From: an uncultured Actinomycetes bacterium
GTDB lineage: Bacteria > Actinomycetota > Actinomycetes > Mycobacteriales > Mycobacteriaceae
NCBI GenBank assembly: GCA_903911165.1
Contig: CAIWCQ010000363.1
Coordinates: 1-8,791, forward strand
DNA: 8,791 bases
Direction: 5' to 3'
A program made the position numbers and the translations under genes. This document shows, piece by piece, positions 1 to 6,143 of the stretch (the first letter of the stretch is position 1; each line of letters opens with the position of its first letter). Under the pieces are notes generated by a model. That model searched no databases, was not told the DNA's origin, and was given only the letters and a program-made list of their open reading frames with translations.

Positions 1-134
1 CCGGTGGGCGCCTGCAGCGCGATATCCAGGCATTCCATCAGCACCTCATGAGGCACCGGCTTATCGAAATCGAGGCGCTTGCGCACCGAACGGGTGGTGT
101 TCAGGACTTCATCGGCGGTCAGGTTCAGCTTCAT
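1..134 (-). CDS. Nitroreductase family protein, N-terminal part (Rv3368c-like), cut by the window edge
   Basis: Only about the first 44 codons are visible; the gene runs off the left end. The peptide starts MKLNLTADEVLNTTRSVRKR and continues with LDFDKPVP and LMECLDIALQAPTG. The early RSVRKR stretch and the following helix ending in APTG are typical of the FMN-binding N-terminus of nitroreductase-fold flavoenzymes, where the Arg-Ser-x-Arg residues contact the FMN phosphate. The peptide closely resembles the M. tuberculosis protein next to dnaE2 (Rv3368c), from memory. Such enzymes use NAD(P)H to reduce nitro compounds or quinones; the substrate is unknown. The ATG lies 19 bases downstream of the dnaE2 stop, on the same strand. 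There is no good Shine-Dalgarno, but TAGTCT sits exactly six bases before the ATG, so the gene may have its own leaderless promoter as well as readthrough from dnaE2. Confidence 0.85.
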   Translation of the reverse strand, partial: MKLNLTADEVLNTTRSVRKRLDFDKPVPHEVLMECLDIALQAPT

Positions 135-140
135 GGGGCG

Positions 141-146
141 AGACTA
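141..146 (-). promoter_or_regulatory. Candidate -10 element (TAGTCT) for leaderless nitroreductase transcript
   Basis: Read on the minus strand, TAGTCT is followed by six bases (CGCCCC) and then the ATG. This TANNNT-N6-RTG spacing is that of mycobacterial leaderless promoters, where transcription starts at the start codon. It lies in the 19-base gap after the dnaE2 stop. No -35 was recognised. The call rests on spacing and the three key bases only. Confidence 0.4.
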
Positions 147-153
147 CCCAGGA

Positions 154-3100
154 TCACCGGAAGTCCCGGGATCGGGAGCCGACAGCCAGGGTAATCGGCC
201 GCATCCGTTCGGCCAGCACAGTTACCGCGCCACTGGCGTTCTGCACCTGGCCACGGATCAACAGCGCCGACGCACCCTGAGCCACCCTGCGGTAACGCGC
301 CCACAGGCCCGGCGTGCACAACACGTTGACCATGCCGGTCTCGTCCTCGATATTCACGAACGTCACCCCCCTTGCCGTAGCCGGCCGCTGTCGGTGAGTC
401 ACCGCACCGGCGATGAGCACCCGACTGCCGTCGGGAACCATCAATAGGCCCTGAGCGAGTGTGACCCCCAGCGCGTCAAGATCGGCGCGTAGGAACTGGG
501 TCGGATAGCTGTCCGGGGAGACACCGGTGGCCCAGACATCGGCGGCGGCCAGTTCCACGTCGCTCATTCCGGGCAGGGTCGGGACCGTCAGCGGCGACCC
601 GGGCAACCGGTCGGGACGTTCGGCGGCGGCGGCACCGGCTGACCACAGCGCTTCCCTGCGAGTGACGTCGAAGCATCCGAATGCGCCGGCGGTGGCCAGC
701 GACTCGGTTTGGGGAACTGAAAGCTGCACCCGCCCAGTCAGATCCAGCAGGGACGAGTACGGATCTGCCGTCTGGCGTTCGTCGACGATGCGCTGGGCCA
801 GATCGGGACCGATAGTGCGGACGGCACCAAGTCCGAGACGGACCTCCAGGCCGCGGTTCTCACACGTGGCGTGGACGAGGCTGGCATTGACACACGGACC
901 GTGCACGACGACACCGTGCCGGCGGGCATCGGCCACCAGCGACTGCGGTGAGTAGAAGCCCATCGGTTGGGCCCGCAGCAGTGCCGCACAGAACGCCGCC
1001 GGGTGATACAGCTTGAACCAGGACGAGTAGTACACCAGCGAGGCGAAAGACAGTGAATGGCTTTCCGGGAATCCGAAATTGGCGAAAGCCGCCAGCTTCT
1101 CGTAGATCCGGTCGGCGACGTCACCGGTGATGCGGTGGCGCAGCGCCATTCCGGTGTAGAAACGCTCGCGTAGCCGGTGCATCTTCTCGGTGGAGCGCTT
1201 GGAACCCATGGCCCGGCGAAGTTCGTCTGCCTCCGCGGGTGAGAATCCCGCGCAGTCCACCGCTAACTGCATGAGCTGTTCCTGGAAGAGCGGCACGCCT
1301 AATGTCTTTCGCAGCGCAGGTTCCATTGATGGGTGGTCGTAGGTGACCGGCTCAACACCATTGCGTCGCTTGATGTAGGGATGCACCGAACCGCCCTGGA
1401 TCGGCCCGGGGCGGATCAACGCCACCTCCACCACCAGGTCGTAAAACACCCGTGGTTTCAGCCGGGGCAGGGTGGCCATCTGGGCGCGGGACTCCACCTG
1501 GAACACCCCGATAGAATCGGCGCGCTGCAGCATCTCGTAGACACGCTCGTCGGACAGGTCGAGACGAGCTAGATCCACCTCGATGCCCTTGTGTTCGGCA
1601 ACCAGGTCGATGGCGTAGTGCAACGCGGAGAGCATGCCCAGACCAAGCAGATCGAACTTCACCAAACCGATTGCCGCGCAGTCGTCTTTGTCCCACTGCA
1701 GGACGCTGCGGCCTGCCATCCGGGCCCACTCGACCGGACACACGTCGGCGATCGGACGATCGCAGATCACCATGCCGCCGGAGTGAATGCCCATGTGCCG
1801 GGGAAGGTCTTGGATCTGGGCCGCCAGGTCGAGCACCGTTTCAGGGGCGTCCTCGGCGCATTTACTCCAGGCGTCCTGCTGACCCTGGGAGAAGCCCAGT
1901 GCCCGGGCCATATCCCGGATCGCGCTACGCCGGCGGTAGGTGATCACGTTGGCGACCTGGGCGGCATAGTCACGGCCATAGCGGGTGTAGACGTACTGGA
2001 TGACCTGTTCACGCAGATCGGACTCGATATCGATGTCGATATCGGGCGGCCCGTCGCGGGCCGGCGACAGAAACCGTTCGAAGAGCAGGCCGTTGGCGAC
2101 CGGGTCGACGGCGGTGACGCCGAGGGCATAACAGACCGCCGAGTTGGCCGCCGATCCACGGCCCTGACACAGGATGTTGCTACGGCGGCAGAACTGGGTG
2201 ATGTCATGCACCACCAGGAAGTAGCCCGGAAAGTTCAACGCCGAGATGACCTCGAGTTCCCGTTCGATCTGCGCGTAAGCCGTCGGCGCACTCTGCCGCG
2301 GCCCGTACCGATCGGCCGCTCCGACCATGACCAACTCGCGCAGCCAGCTGTCTTCGGTGTGACCGTCGGGGGTTTCGAAGGGCGGGAGTTTCGGGGCGAT
2401 CAGCGCCAGTTCGAACGAACACTGTTCGCCGAGATCGGCTGCTGCCGTGACGATTTCAGGGCACTGATTGAATATTCGTGCCATCTCATTCCCGGAGCGC
2501 AGGTGCGCACCACCCCGGGGCGTCAGCCAGCCGGCCGCATCGTCGAGGGACTGCCTCGCCCGGACGGCCGCCATGGCCATCGCCAGGCGGCCACGAGAGG
2601 GCTCGGCGAAGTGCGCCGCCGTGGTGGCGACCACACCCACACCGAAGCGAGTCGCAAGTCCGGCGAGCGCGGCATTGCGTTCATCGTCGAGCGGGTCACC
2701 GTGGTGGGTCAGTTCGATACTTACCCGGTCGGCGCCGAAACGGTCCGCCAGATCAGCCAGCGCTGCGGCGGCAGCATCTGGACCACCGGTCGACAATGCC
2801 TGCCGCACATGGCCTTTGCGGCATCCGGTGAGAATGTGCCAGTGCCCGCCGGCGGCTTCGGTGAGAGCGTCGTAGTCATAGCGGGGCTTGCCCTTCTCAC
2901 CGCCGACCAGGTGCGCGGCAGCCAGTTGACGAGACAGTCTCCGGTAGCCCTCTGGCCCGCGGGCCAGGACCAGCAGGTGGGTCTCGCCCAGTGACAACTC
3001 CGCGCCGAAGACGGTCCGCATACCGAGTTCACGAGCCGCCTCGGCGAAGCGCACCACGCCGTACAGTCCGTCGTGGTCGGTGAGCGCAATCGCGCGCAGG

Positions 3101-3348
3101 CCAAGCCGTGCGGCCTCGGCGACCAGTTCCTCCGGCGTGCTGGCACCGTCGAGGAAGCTGAACGCCGAATGGGCGTGCAGTTCGGCGTAGGGCACCGCCG
3201 AGCGAGGGCGCTCGGCCAAGGGCGGTGGCTGGTACGCCGCGCGCTTGCGGGACCAGGCCGGGGCGTCGCTGCCGTCGGGCGGCCGCAGCTCGCCGTTGAG
3301 CACCCGCGCCATCTCGGCCCAGTTCGGCGGCCCGTCGTTCCATCCCAT
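154..3348 (-). CDS. dnaE2: Error-prone DNA polymerase III alpha-type subunit DnaE2 (ImuC)
   Basis: A 1064-residue C-family polymerase, the catalytic part of the SOS mutasome, which copies past DNA lesions in the cytoplasm at the price of mutation. It starts MGWNDGPPNWAEM, much like M. tuberculosis DnaE2, supporting this ATG. An N-terminal PHP domain (about residues 54-250) has HAH at 58-60, Asp67, TDHD at 90-93, Glu117, His124, Cys176 and His246; the Asp expected two residues before His246 is Ala244. The palm has the catalytic PDIDID (Asp436, Asp438) and the third carboxylate Asp566 in VKFDLLGLG. The fingers and helix-hairpin-helix region cover about 600-800, and an OB-fold lies near 977-1050. 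I see no convincing clamp-binding motif at the C-terminus, in keeping with the known dependence on ImuB. The length suits DnaE2 rather than replicative DnaE1 (about 1180 residues). A LexA box and a -10 element just upstream indicate DNA-damage induction. Confidence 0.97.
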   Translation of the reverse strand: MGWNDGPPNWAEMARVLNGELRPPDGSDAPAWSRKRAAYQPPPLAERPRSAVPYAELHAHSAFSFLDGASTPEELVAEAARLGLRAIALTDHDGLYGVVRFAEAARELGMRTVFGAELSLGETHLLVLARGPEGYRRLSRQLAAAHLVGGEKGKPRYDYDALTEAAGGHWHILTGCRKGHVRQALSTGGPDAAAAALADLADRFGADRVSIELTHHGDPLDDERNAALAGLATRFGVGVVATTAAHFAEPSRGRLAMAMAAVRARQSLDDAAGWLTPRGGAHLRSGNEMARIFNQCPEIVTAAADLGEQCSFELALIAPKLPPFETPDGHTEDSWLRELVMVGAADRYGPRQSAPTAYAQIERELEVISALNFPGYFLVVHDITQFCRRSNILCQGRGSAANSAVCYALGVTAVDPVANGLLFERFLSPARDGPPDIDIDIESDLREQVIQYVYTRYGRDYAAQVANVITYRRRSAIRDMARALGFSQGQQDAWSKCAEDAPETVLDLAAQIQDLPRHMGIHSGGMVICDRPIADVCPVEWARMAGRSVLQWDKDDCAAIGLVKFDLLGLGMLSALHYAIDLVAEHKGIEVDLARLDLSDERVYEMLQRADSIGVFQVESRAQMATLPRLKPRVFYDLVVEVALIRPGPIQGGSVHPYIKRRNGVEPVTYDHPSMEPALRKTLGVPLFQEQLMQLAVDCAGFSPAEADELRRAMGSKRSTEKMHRLRERFYTGMALRHRITGDVADRIYEKLAAFANFGFPESHSLSFASLVYYSSWFKLYHPAAFCAALLRAQPMGFYSPQSLVADARRHGVVVHGPCVNASLVHATCENRGLEVRLGLGAVRTIGPDLAQRIVDERQTADPYSSLLDLTGRVQLSVPQTESLATAGAFGCFDVTRREALWSAGAAAAERPDRLPGSPLTVPTLPGMSDVELAAADVWATGVSPDSYPTQFLRADLDALGVTLAQGLLMVPDGSRVLIAGAVTHRQRPATARGVTFVNIEDETGMVNVLCTPGLWARYRRVAQGASALLIRGQVQNASGAVTVLAERMRPITLAVGSRSRDFR

Positions 3349-3364
3349 TCGAACAGTTTATCGA
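3349..3364. promoter_or_regulatory. Degenerate second LexA-like half-palindrome overlapping the main box
   Basis: TCGAACAGTTTATCGA matches the LexA consensus at 10 of 12 specified bases, with a perfect left half and two mismatches in the right half. It overlaps the strong box by four bases and contains the dnaE2 -10. It could be a weak secondary LexA site or a chance result of the repeated TCGAAC. Confidence 0.25.
3355..3360 (-). promoter_or_regulatory. Candidate dnaE2 -10 element (TAAACT)
   Basis: On the minus strand TAAACT is followed by GTTCGA and then the dnaE2 ATG at 3348, which gives a transcript starting at or next to the A of the start codon. There is no Shine-Dalgarno before this ATG, so leaderless translation is the simplest reading. 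The LexA box directly abuts the upstream side of this hexamer, where bound repressor would block RNA polymerase. No good -35 was seen. Confidence 0.55.
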
Positions 3365-3376
3365 ACATATGTTCGG
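3361..3376. promoter_or_regulatory. LexA-binding SOS box between dnaE2 and the VIT gene
   Basis: The 16 bases TCGAACATATGTTCGG contain a perfect 14-base palindrome (CGAACATATGTTCG, 3362-3375). They match the mycobacterial LexA consensus TCGAAC-N4-GTTCGA at 11 of 12 specified bases. Relative to the inferred dnaE2 start at 3348 the box covers about -13 to -28, between -10 and -35. Relative to an inferred VIT start at 3413 it covers about -52 to -37. LexA control of dnaE2 is established in mycobacteria; an effect on the VIT gene is inference from position. Confidence 0.9.
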
Positions 3377-3400
3377 TATATGAATGAACGCCGCTACCTC

Positions 3401-3406
3401 TACGCT
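3401..3406 (+). promoter_or_regulatory. Candidate VIT gene -10 element (TACGCT)
   Basis: TACGCT is followed by six bases (GATCTG) and a GTG at 3413, again the TANNNT-N6-RTG geometry of leaderless mycobacterial transcripts. This is the main reason for choosing GTG 3413 as the start. No recognisable -35 lies 17 bases upstream. Confidence 0.45.
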
Positions 3407-3412
3407 GATCTG

Positions 3413-4129
3413 GTGACTTCAGACCCTCAGACCCATCCTGCCGAACCGCATGTCGGTGCGATCGGCACTAAGTTGAACTGGTTGCGGGCCGGGGTGCTCG
3501 GCGCCAATGACGGCATCGTCTCGGTGGCGGGCATCGTGGTCGGCGTCGCCGCCGCCACCGTCGAACGAAGTCCGATCATCACCGCCGGCGTCGCCGGCCT
3601 GGTCGCCGGCGCCCTATCGATGGCACTCGGCGAGTACGTCTCGGTCAGTACCCAGCGCGACACCGAACGCGCACTGCTGGACAAGGAACGCCGGGAACTC
3701 ATCGAAGAGCCGGAAGCCGAACTCGAGGAACTCGTCGGTATGTACCGGGCCAAAGGGCTCTCGCCGGAGACCGCCCGCACGGTGGCCGTCGAACTGACCG
3801 CTCACGACGCATTCGCCGCGCACATCGACATCGAACTGGGAATCGACCCCGACGAACTCACCAATCCCTGGCATGCGGCGATCTCGTCGGCGATCGCTTT
3901 CACCGTCGGGGCTCTACTGCCGCTGCTGGCCATCCTGCTGCCGCCGCCGTCGGCGCGCATCCCGGTCACCTTTATCGCCGTTCTGATCGCCCTGGGTATC
4001 ACCGGCTGGGCCAGCGCACGCCTCGGTGGTGCCGACCCGATTCGCGCAACACAACGGGTGGTGATCGGTGGGGCGATTGCCATGGCGGTCACCTACGCCA
4101 TCGGCCGCCTCGTCGGCGGGGTCGTCTAG
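3413..4129 (+). CDS. VIT1/CCC1 family Fe2+/Mn2+ transporter
   Basis: A 238-residue membrane protein of the vacuolar iron transporter family, which moves Fe2+ and/or Mn2+ out of the cytoplasm, probably in exchange for protons. Five hydrophobic segments are visible at about 27-49, 55-79, 154-177, 184-203 and 214-236. The first holds the family signature GANDGIVSVAG (Asp33). The second ends in MALGEYVSVS (Met70, Glu74), a region lining the metal path in this family. Between segments 2 and 3 is a charged cytoplasmic helical domain (about 80-150) with many glutamates (Glu86, 92, 95, 98, 99, 101, 103, 105, 106), matching the family's metal-binding domain. An in-frame ATG at 3380 would add 11 residues, but it abuts the LexA box and lacks a Shine-Dalgarno. 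GTG 3413 fits leaderless initiation, and the homologous part begins only around residue 12. The gene diverges from dnaE2 across a 64-base region. Metal specificity cannot be read from sequence. Confidence 0.9.
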   Translation: MTSDPQTHPAEPHVGAIGTKLNWLRAGVLGANDGIVSVAGIVVGVAAATVERSPIITAGVAGLVAGALSMALGEYVSVSTQRDTERALLDKERRELIEEPEAELEELVGMYRAKGLSPETARTVAVELTAHDAFAAHIDIELGIDPDELTNPWHAAISSAIAFTVGALLPLLAILLPPPSARIPVTFIAVLIALGITGWASARLGGADPIRATQRVVIGGAIAMAVTYAIGRLVGGVV

Positions 4130-4153
4130 CTACCGGGGTTTGTTCGGCCGGAT

Positions 4154-5209
4154 TTAGGTGAACTGCACCGGCACCGTCACGGTCGGGGATTTGGACGGCC
4201 TCTCATCGGTCAGGACGGCCACGCCGGTCGGGTCCTGATCGTTCAGATCCAGCTCGTAGATCGCGGGGTTCTCGTGCACGCGGTAGTAGTACTTCAGGTT
4301 CTTCGTATCGGCGACGCTGGTCCAGAGCGTGTATTCCGTCGACTCAACACCGGTGTCCGTCACGTTGCGCAGAATTCCGCGCGGTAGATCGAAGTTGTTC
4401 ATCACGTGCCACGCCGTCCACACCGCTTCGGCGCCGGTCTTATCGGCGTATGAGTCGCGCGCGTAGAGGCTGGCGCGAATGAATCGATCAGGTGAGTTGC
4501 TGCCTCCCGGCATACCTACGTACCCATTGCCCATCGTGATCTTGTAATTCTGAGAACCACCGGCTGTGATCGGGCCGGCCGGGTTGTAGGGAGAGAGCGA
4601 CTTGAAGTGCTCCCAATTATCCAAGTGAAACTCAAAACGTGGCAGGTTAGTCACGCAGCCTCCTGGTGACTCGATAATCGTCGGCGGCTGGTTCGGGGCG
4701 TGCCATTCACAGATGAGCGTCTTCCCGCTGGGATCGCCGACGCGCAGGTGGATCGGCAGCTGGCCTTTGGTTGTGGGCGTGAACGGGAAATCGGTATCGA
4801 CGACGACAACGTCGCCGGAAAGTAGAGCCGCCTCGGCTTCGTCGGATGTCGCGCAATTGCCCAGGAGATAGAGCACAACCTGCCAGCTGGCGATTGCTTT
4901 GTCGCGATTGTCGTCCGACGCCGGAGAGAACTCGGTGAAGCCGGGGAGGTTGAAAACTCCTGCCACCAGACCCTTCTCGTTCATCCCGTCCGAGCCCAGC
5001 GAGTGCGTCCCGCCTGCGATCAGCACGTTGCCGCCGAAGGCGTACTTGTTGGCCCACTGCATCCCGTCGGAGCCCGAGCTGGTGTCGCCGACGAAGGCCT
5101 GCCCGCGGGGGAAGTAGCCGATGCACTCCGGCAGCGGCGTGTCGAACTCCATGGTCCTTGCGTAGACGACATCGCCGTTGTCGGCCGTCAGTCGAATCCC
5201 GGTGCACAT
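4154..5209 (-). CDS. Choloylglycine hydrolase / penicillin V acylase-like linear amide C-N hydrolase (Ntn family)
   Basis: A 351-residue N-terminal-nucleophile hydrolase that cleaves linear amide bonds; relatives act on conjugated bile salts, penicillin V or N-acyl homoserine lactones. The start MCTGIRL puts the nucleophile at Cys2, exposed once Met1 is removed. Other family positions seen are Arg18 in ARTMEF (Glu21 where bile-salt hydrolases have Asp), Asn77 in GMNEKGL, Asn188 in CVTNLPRF and Arg242/Arg245 in SPDRFIRA. An upstream in-frame start would add 41 residues, overlap htdY and bury the Cys, so it is rejected; AAGGAG seven bases before this ATG settles the choice. There is no signal peptide, so a cytoplasmic place is likely. 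It lies 34 bases downstream of htdY on the same strand, probably in one operon, and ends 24 bases from the convergent VIT gene. Parts are only about 52-60% GC, with TTT, AAT and CGT codons unusual here, hinting at transfer. The substrate is unknown. Confidence 0.88.
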   Translation of the reverse strand: MCTGIRLTADNGDVVYARTMEFDTPLPECIGYFPRGQAFVGDTSSGSDGMQWANKYAFGGNVLIAGGTHSLGSDGMNEKGLVAGVFNLPGFTEFSPASDDNRDKAIASWQVVLYLLGNCATSDEAEAALLSGDVVVVDTDFPFTPTTKGQLPIHLRVGDPSGKTLICEWHAPNQPPTIIESPGGCVTNLPRFEFHLDNWEHFKSLSPYNPAGPITAGGSQNYKITMGNGYVGMPGGSNSPDRFIRASLYARDSYADKTGAEAVWTAWHVMNNFDLPRGILRNVTDTGVESTEYTLWTSVADTKNLKYYYRVHENPAIYELDLNDQDPTGVAVLTDERPSKSPTVTVPVQFT

Positions 5210-5216
5210 GTGGCTT

Positions 5217-5222
5217 CTCCTT
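5217..5222 (-). promoter_or_regulatory. Ribosome binding site (AAGGAG) deciding the amidase start
   Basis: On the minus strand, AAGGAG is followed by seven bases (AAGCCAC) and the ATG of the MCTGI start. It lies in the 34-base gap after the htdY stop. It supports the start that makes Cys2 the N-terminal nucleophile, against the 41-residue longer reading. Confidence 0.85.
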
Positions 5223-5243
5223 GTTGGTTGTTCCAGTCCCGCG

Positions 5244-6113
5244 TCAATCGGTGTAGTGGGCGACGCCGTCGTCAAGCACGACCCTGGCGTTGGATCCATC
5301 GGGACCGCTGGCCTCGGTGCGATAGACCGCACGACCGGACCCGGTGCGCCAGATCGATGTCGTCAGCGTCTCACCGGGAAACACCGGAGCGGAGAACCGG
5401 GCCGCCACCGCGGTCAGGCGCGCAGCCTGACCATCGGCCAGTTCAGCCAACAGGGCCCGGCCCGCGAAACCATAGGTGCACAACCCGTGCAGGATCGGCG
5501 TGGGGAAGCCGGCCATCTCCCGGGCGAACCAGGGGTCGCTGTGCAGTGGGTTGCGATCACCGGACAGCCGGTAGATCAGAGCCTGGTCCGCGCGGGTCGG
5601 TAGGGCGATGCGTGCATCGGGTTCGCGATCGGGGAACTCCGGGGCCGCCGCGCGCTGGCCGGGCTGGCCACCGAACCCGCCGTCGCCGCGGATCACCAGC
5701 GTGGTCAGCGTCTCGGCGATCTGTGCTCCGGTGGACGGATCGGTGCCGCGGGCGCGCAGGATGAGGATCGCGTTCTTGCCTGGACCCTTGTCCTGGATAT
5801 CAGCGATCTCGGCCACCACCGACAACGACCCAGAGGCGGGAAGCGGGGCGGACAGCCGGATCTCCTGAGACCCGTGCAGCAGCATGCCCCAGTTGAATGA
5901 GCCGACCAGCGGTGCGGCAGCGAAGCCCATGCAGCAGATCACCGCAAAGGTCGGCAGCACCTGCTGAGCGACGTCGTGGCTGTTCTCGGTGGTGAATGCC
6001 AGGTCATCGGTACCGGCGCCGACACCCAGCGCGTAGAGCATCGTGTCGCGGTCGGTCCACTCGTAGACCTTGGGTTCGGTCACCGCACCGATTGCCGAGG
6101 GGTCGATTGCCAT
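5244..6113 (-). CDS. htdY: MaoC-like 3-hydroxyacyl-thioester dehydratase / enoyl hydratase 2 (HtdY-like)
   Basis: A 289-residue double hot-dog protein that reversibly hydrates trans-2-enoyl thioesters to (R)-3-hydroxyacyl thioesters, in fatty acid or side-chain metabolism. The C-terminal half carries the hydratase 2 motif YRLSGDRNPLHSDPWFA, with catalytic dyad Asp186 and His191, followed by FPTPILHGLCTYG (about 203-215). The N-terminal half (1 to about 145) is the degenerate hot-dog that helps form the acyl pocket, with the landmark segment ADIQDKGPGKNA (about 104-115). Start MAIDPSAIGAVTEP and overall length match M. tuberculosis Rv3389c (HtdY, 290 residues) as I remember it. AGGAG seven bases before the ATG supports this start. 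It is the first gene of a likely two-gene operon with the amidase, and is divergent from the lipoprotein gene, the same neighbour order as Rv3389c/Rv3390. The exact acyl chain used cannot be told from sequence. Confidence 0.9.
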   Translation of the reverse strand: MAIDPSAIGAVTEPKVYEWTDRDTMLYALGVGAGTDDLAFTTENSHDVAQQVLPTFAVICCMGFAAAPLVGSFNWGMLLHGSQEIRLSAPLPASGSLSVVAEIADIQDKGPGKNAILILRARGTDPSTGAQIAETLTTLVIRGDGGFGGQPGQRAAAPEFPDREPDARIALPTRADQALIYRLSGDRNPLHSDPWFAREMAGFPTPILHGLCTYGFAGRALLAELADGQAARLTAVAARFSAPVFPGETLTTSIWRTGSGRAVYRTEASGPDGSNARVVLDDGVAHYTD

Positions 6114-6120
6114 TGCCGGA

Positions 6121-6125
6121 CTCCT
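6121..6125 (-). promoter_or_regulatory. htdY ribosome binding site (AGGAG)
   Basis: AGGAG on the minus strand ends seven bases (TCCGGCA) before the htdY ATG. It forms a five-base inverted repeat with the plus-strand AGGAG at 6134-6138, so a transcript that starts far enough upstream could fold and cover this site. Confidence 0.75.
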
Positions 6126-6133
6126 GTTCGTCT

Positions 6134-6139
6134 AGGAGG
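6134..6139 (+). promoter_or_regulatory. Strong Shine-Dalgarno (AGGAGG) upstream of a short ORF, not of the lipoprotein start
   Basis: AGGAGG lies four bases before an ATG at 6144 that opens a 35-codon frame. The lipoprotein start at 6203 is too far away to use it and is in another frame. It is the best plus-strand ribosome binding sequence in this intergenic region. Confidence 0.45.
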
Positions 6140-6143
6140 TTCC

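Noticed and set aside
2416..2428. LexA-like inverted repeat CGAAC-ACT-GTTCG inside dnaE2
   Set aside because: The spacer is three bases rather than four, it lies deep in coding sequence, and no start follows it.
1591..2994. Long open frame (467 codons) on the plus strand opposite dnaE2
   Set aside because: It lies wholly antisense to a confidently identified polymerase, has no recognisable domain or Shine-Dalgarno, and is the kind of stop-free shadow expected in GC-rich coding DNA.
3245..3412. Longer VIT starts at ATG 3245 or ATG 3380
   Set aside because: 3245 lies inside dnaE2 and runs through the LexA box. 3380 abuts the box and has no Shine-Dalgarno. GTG 3413 has a correctly spaced -10 element, although 3380 cannot be fully excluded.
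4130..4153. Possible terminator between the convergent VIT and amidase genes
   Set aside because: Only CCGG-type short repeats are present, with no stem of useful length and no T-run.
5210..5332. 41-residue N-terminal extension of the amidase
   Set aside because: It would overlap the htdY 3' end and hide the catalytic Cys2; a strong Shine-Dalgarno sits before the MCTGI start instead.
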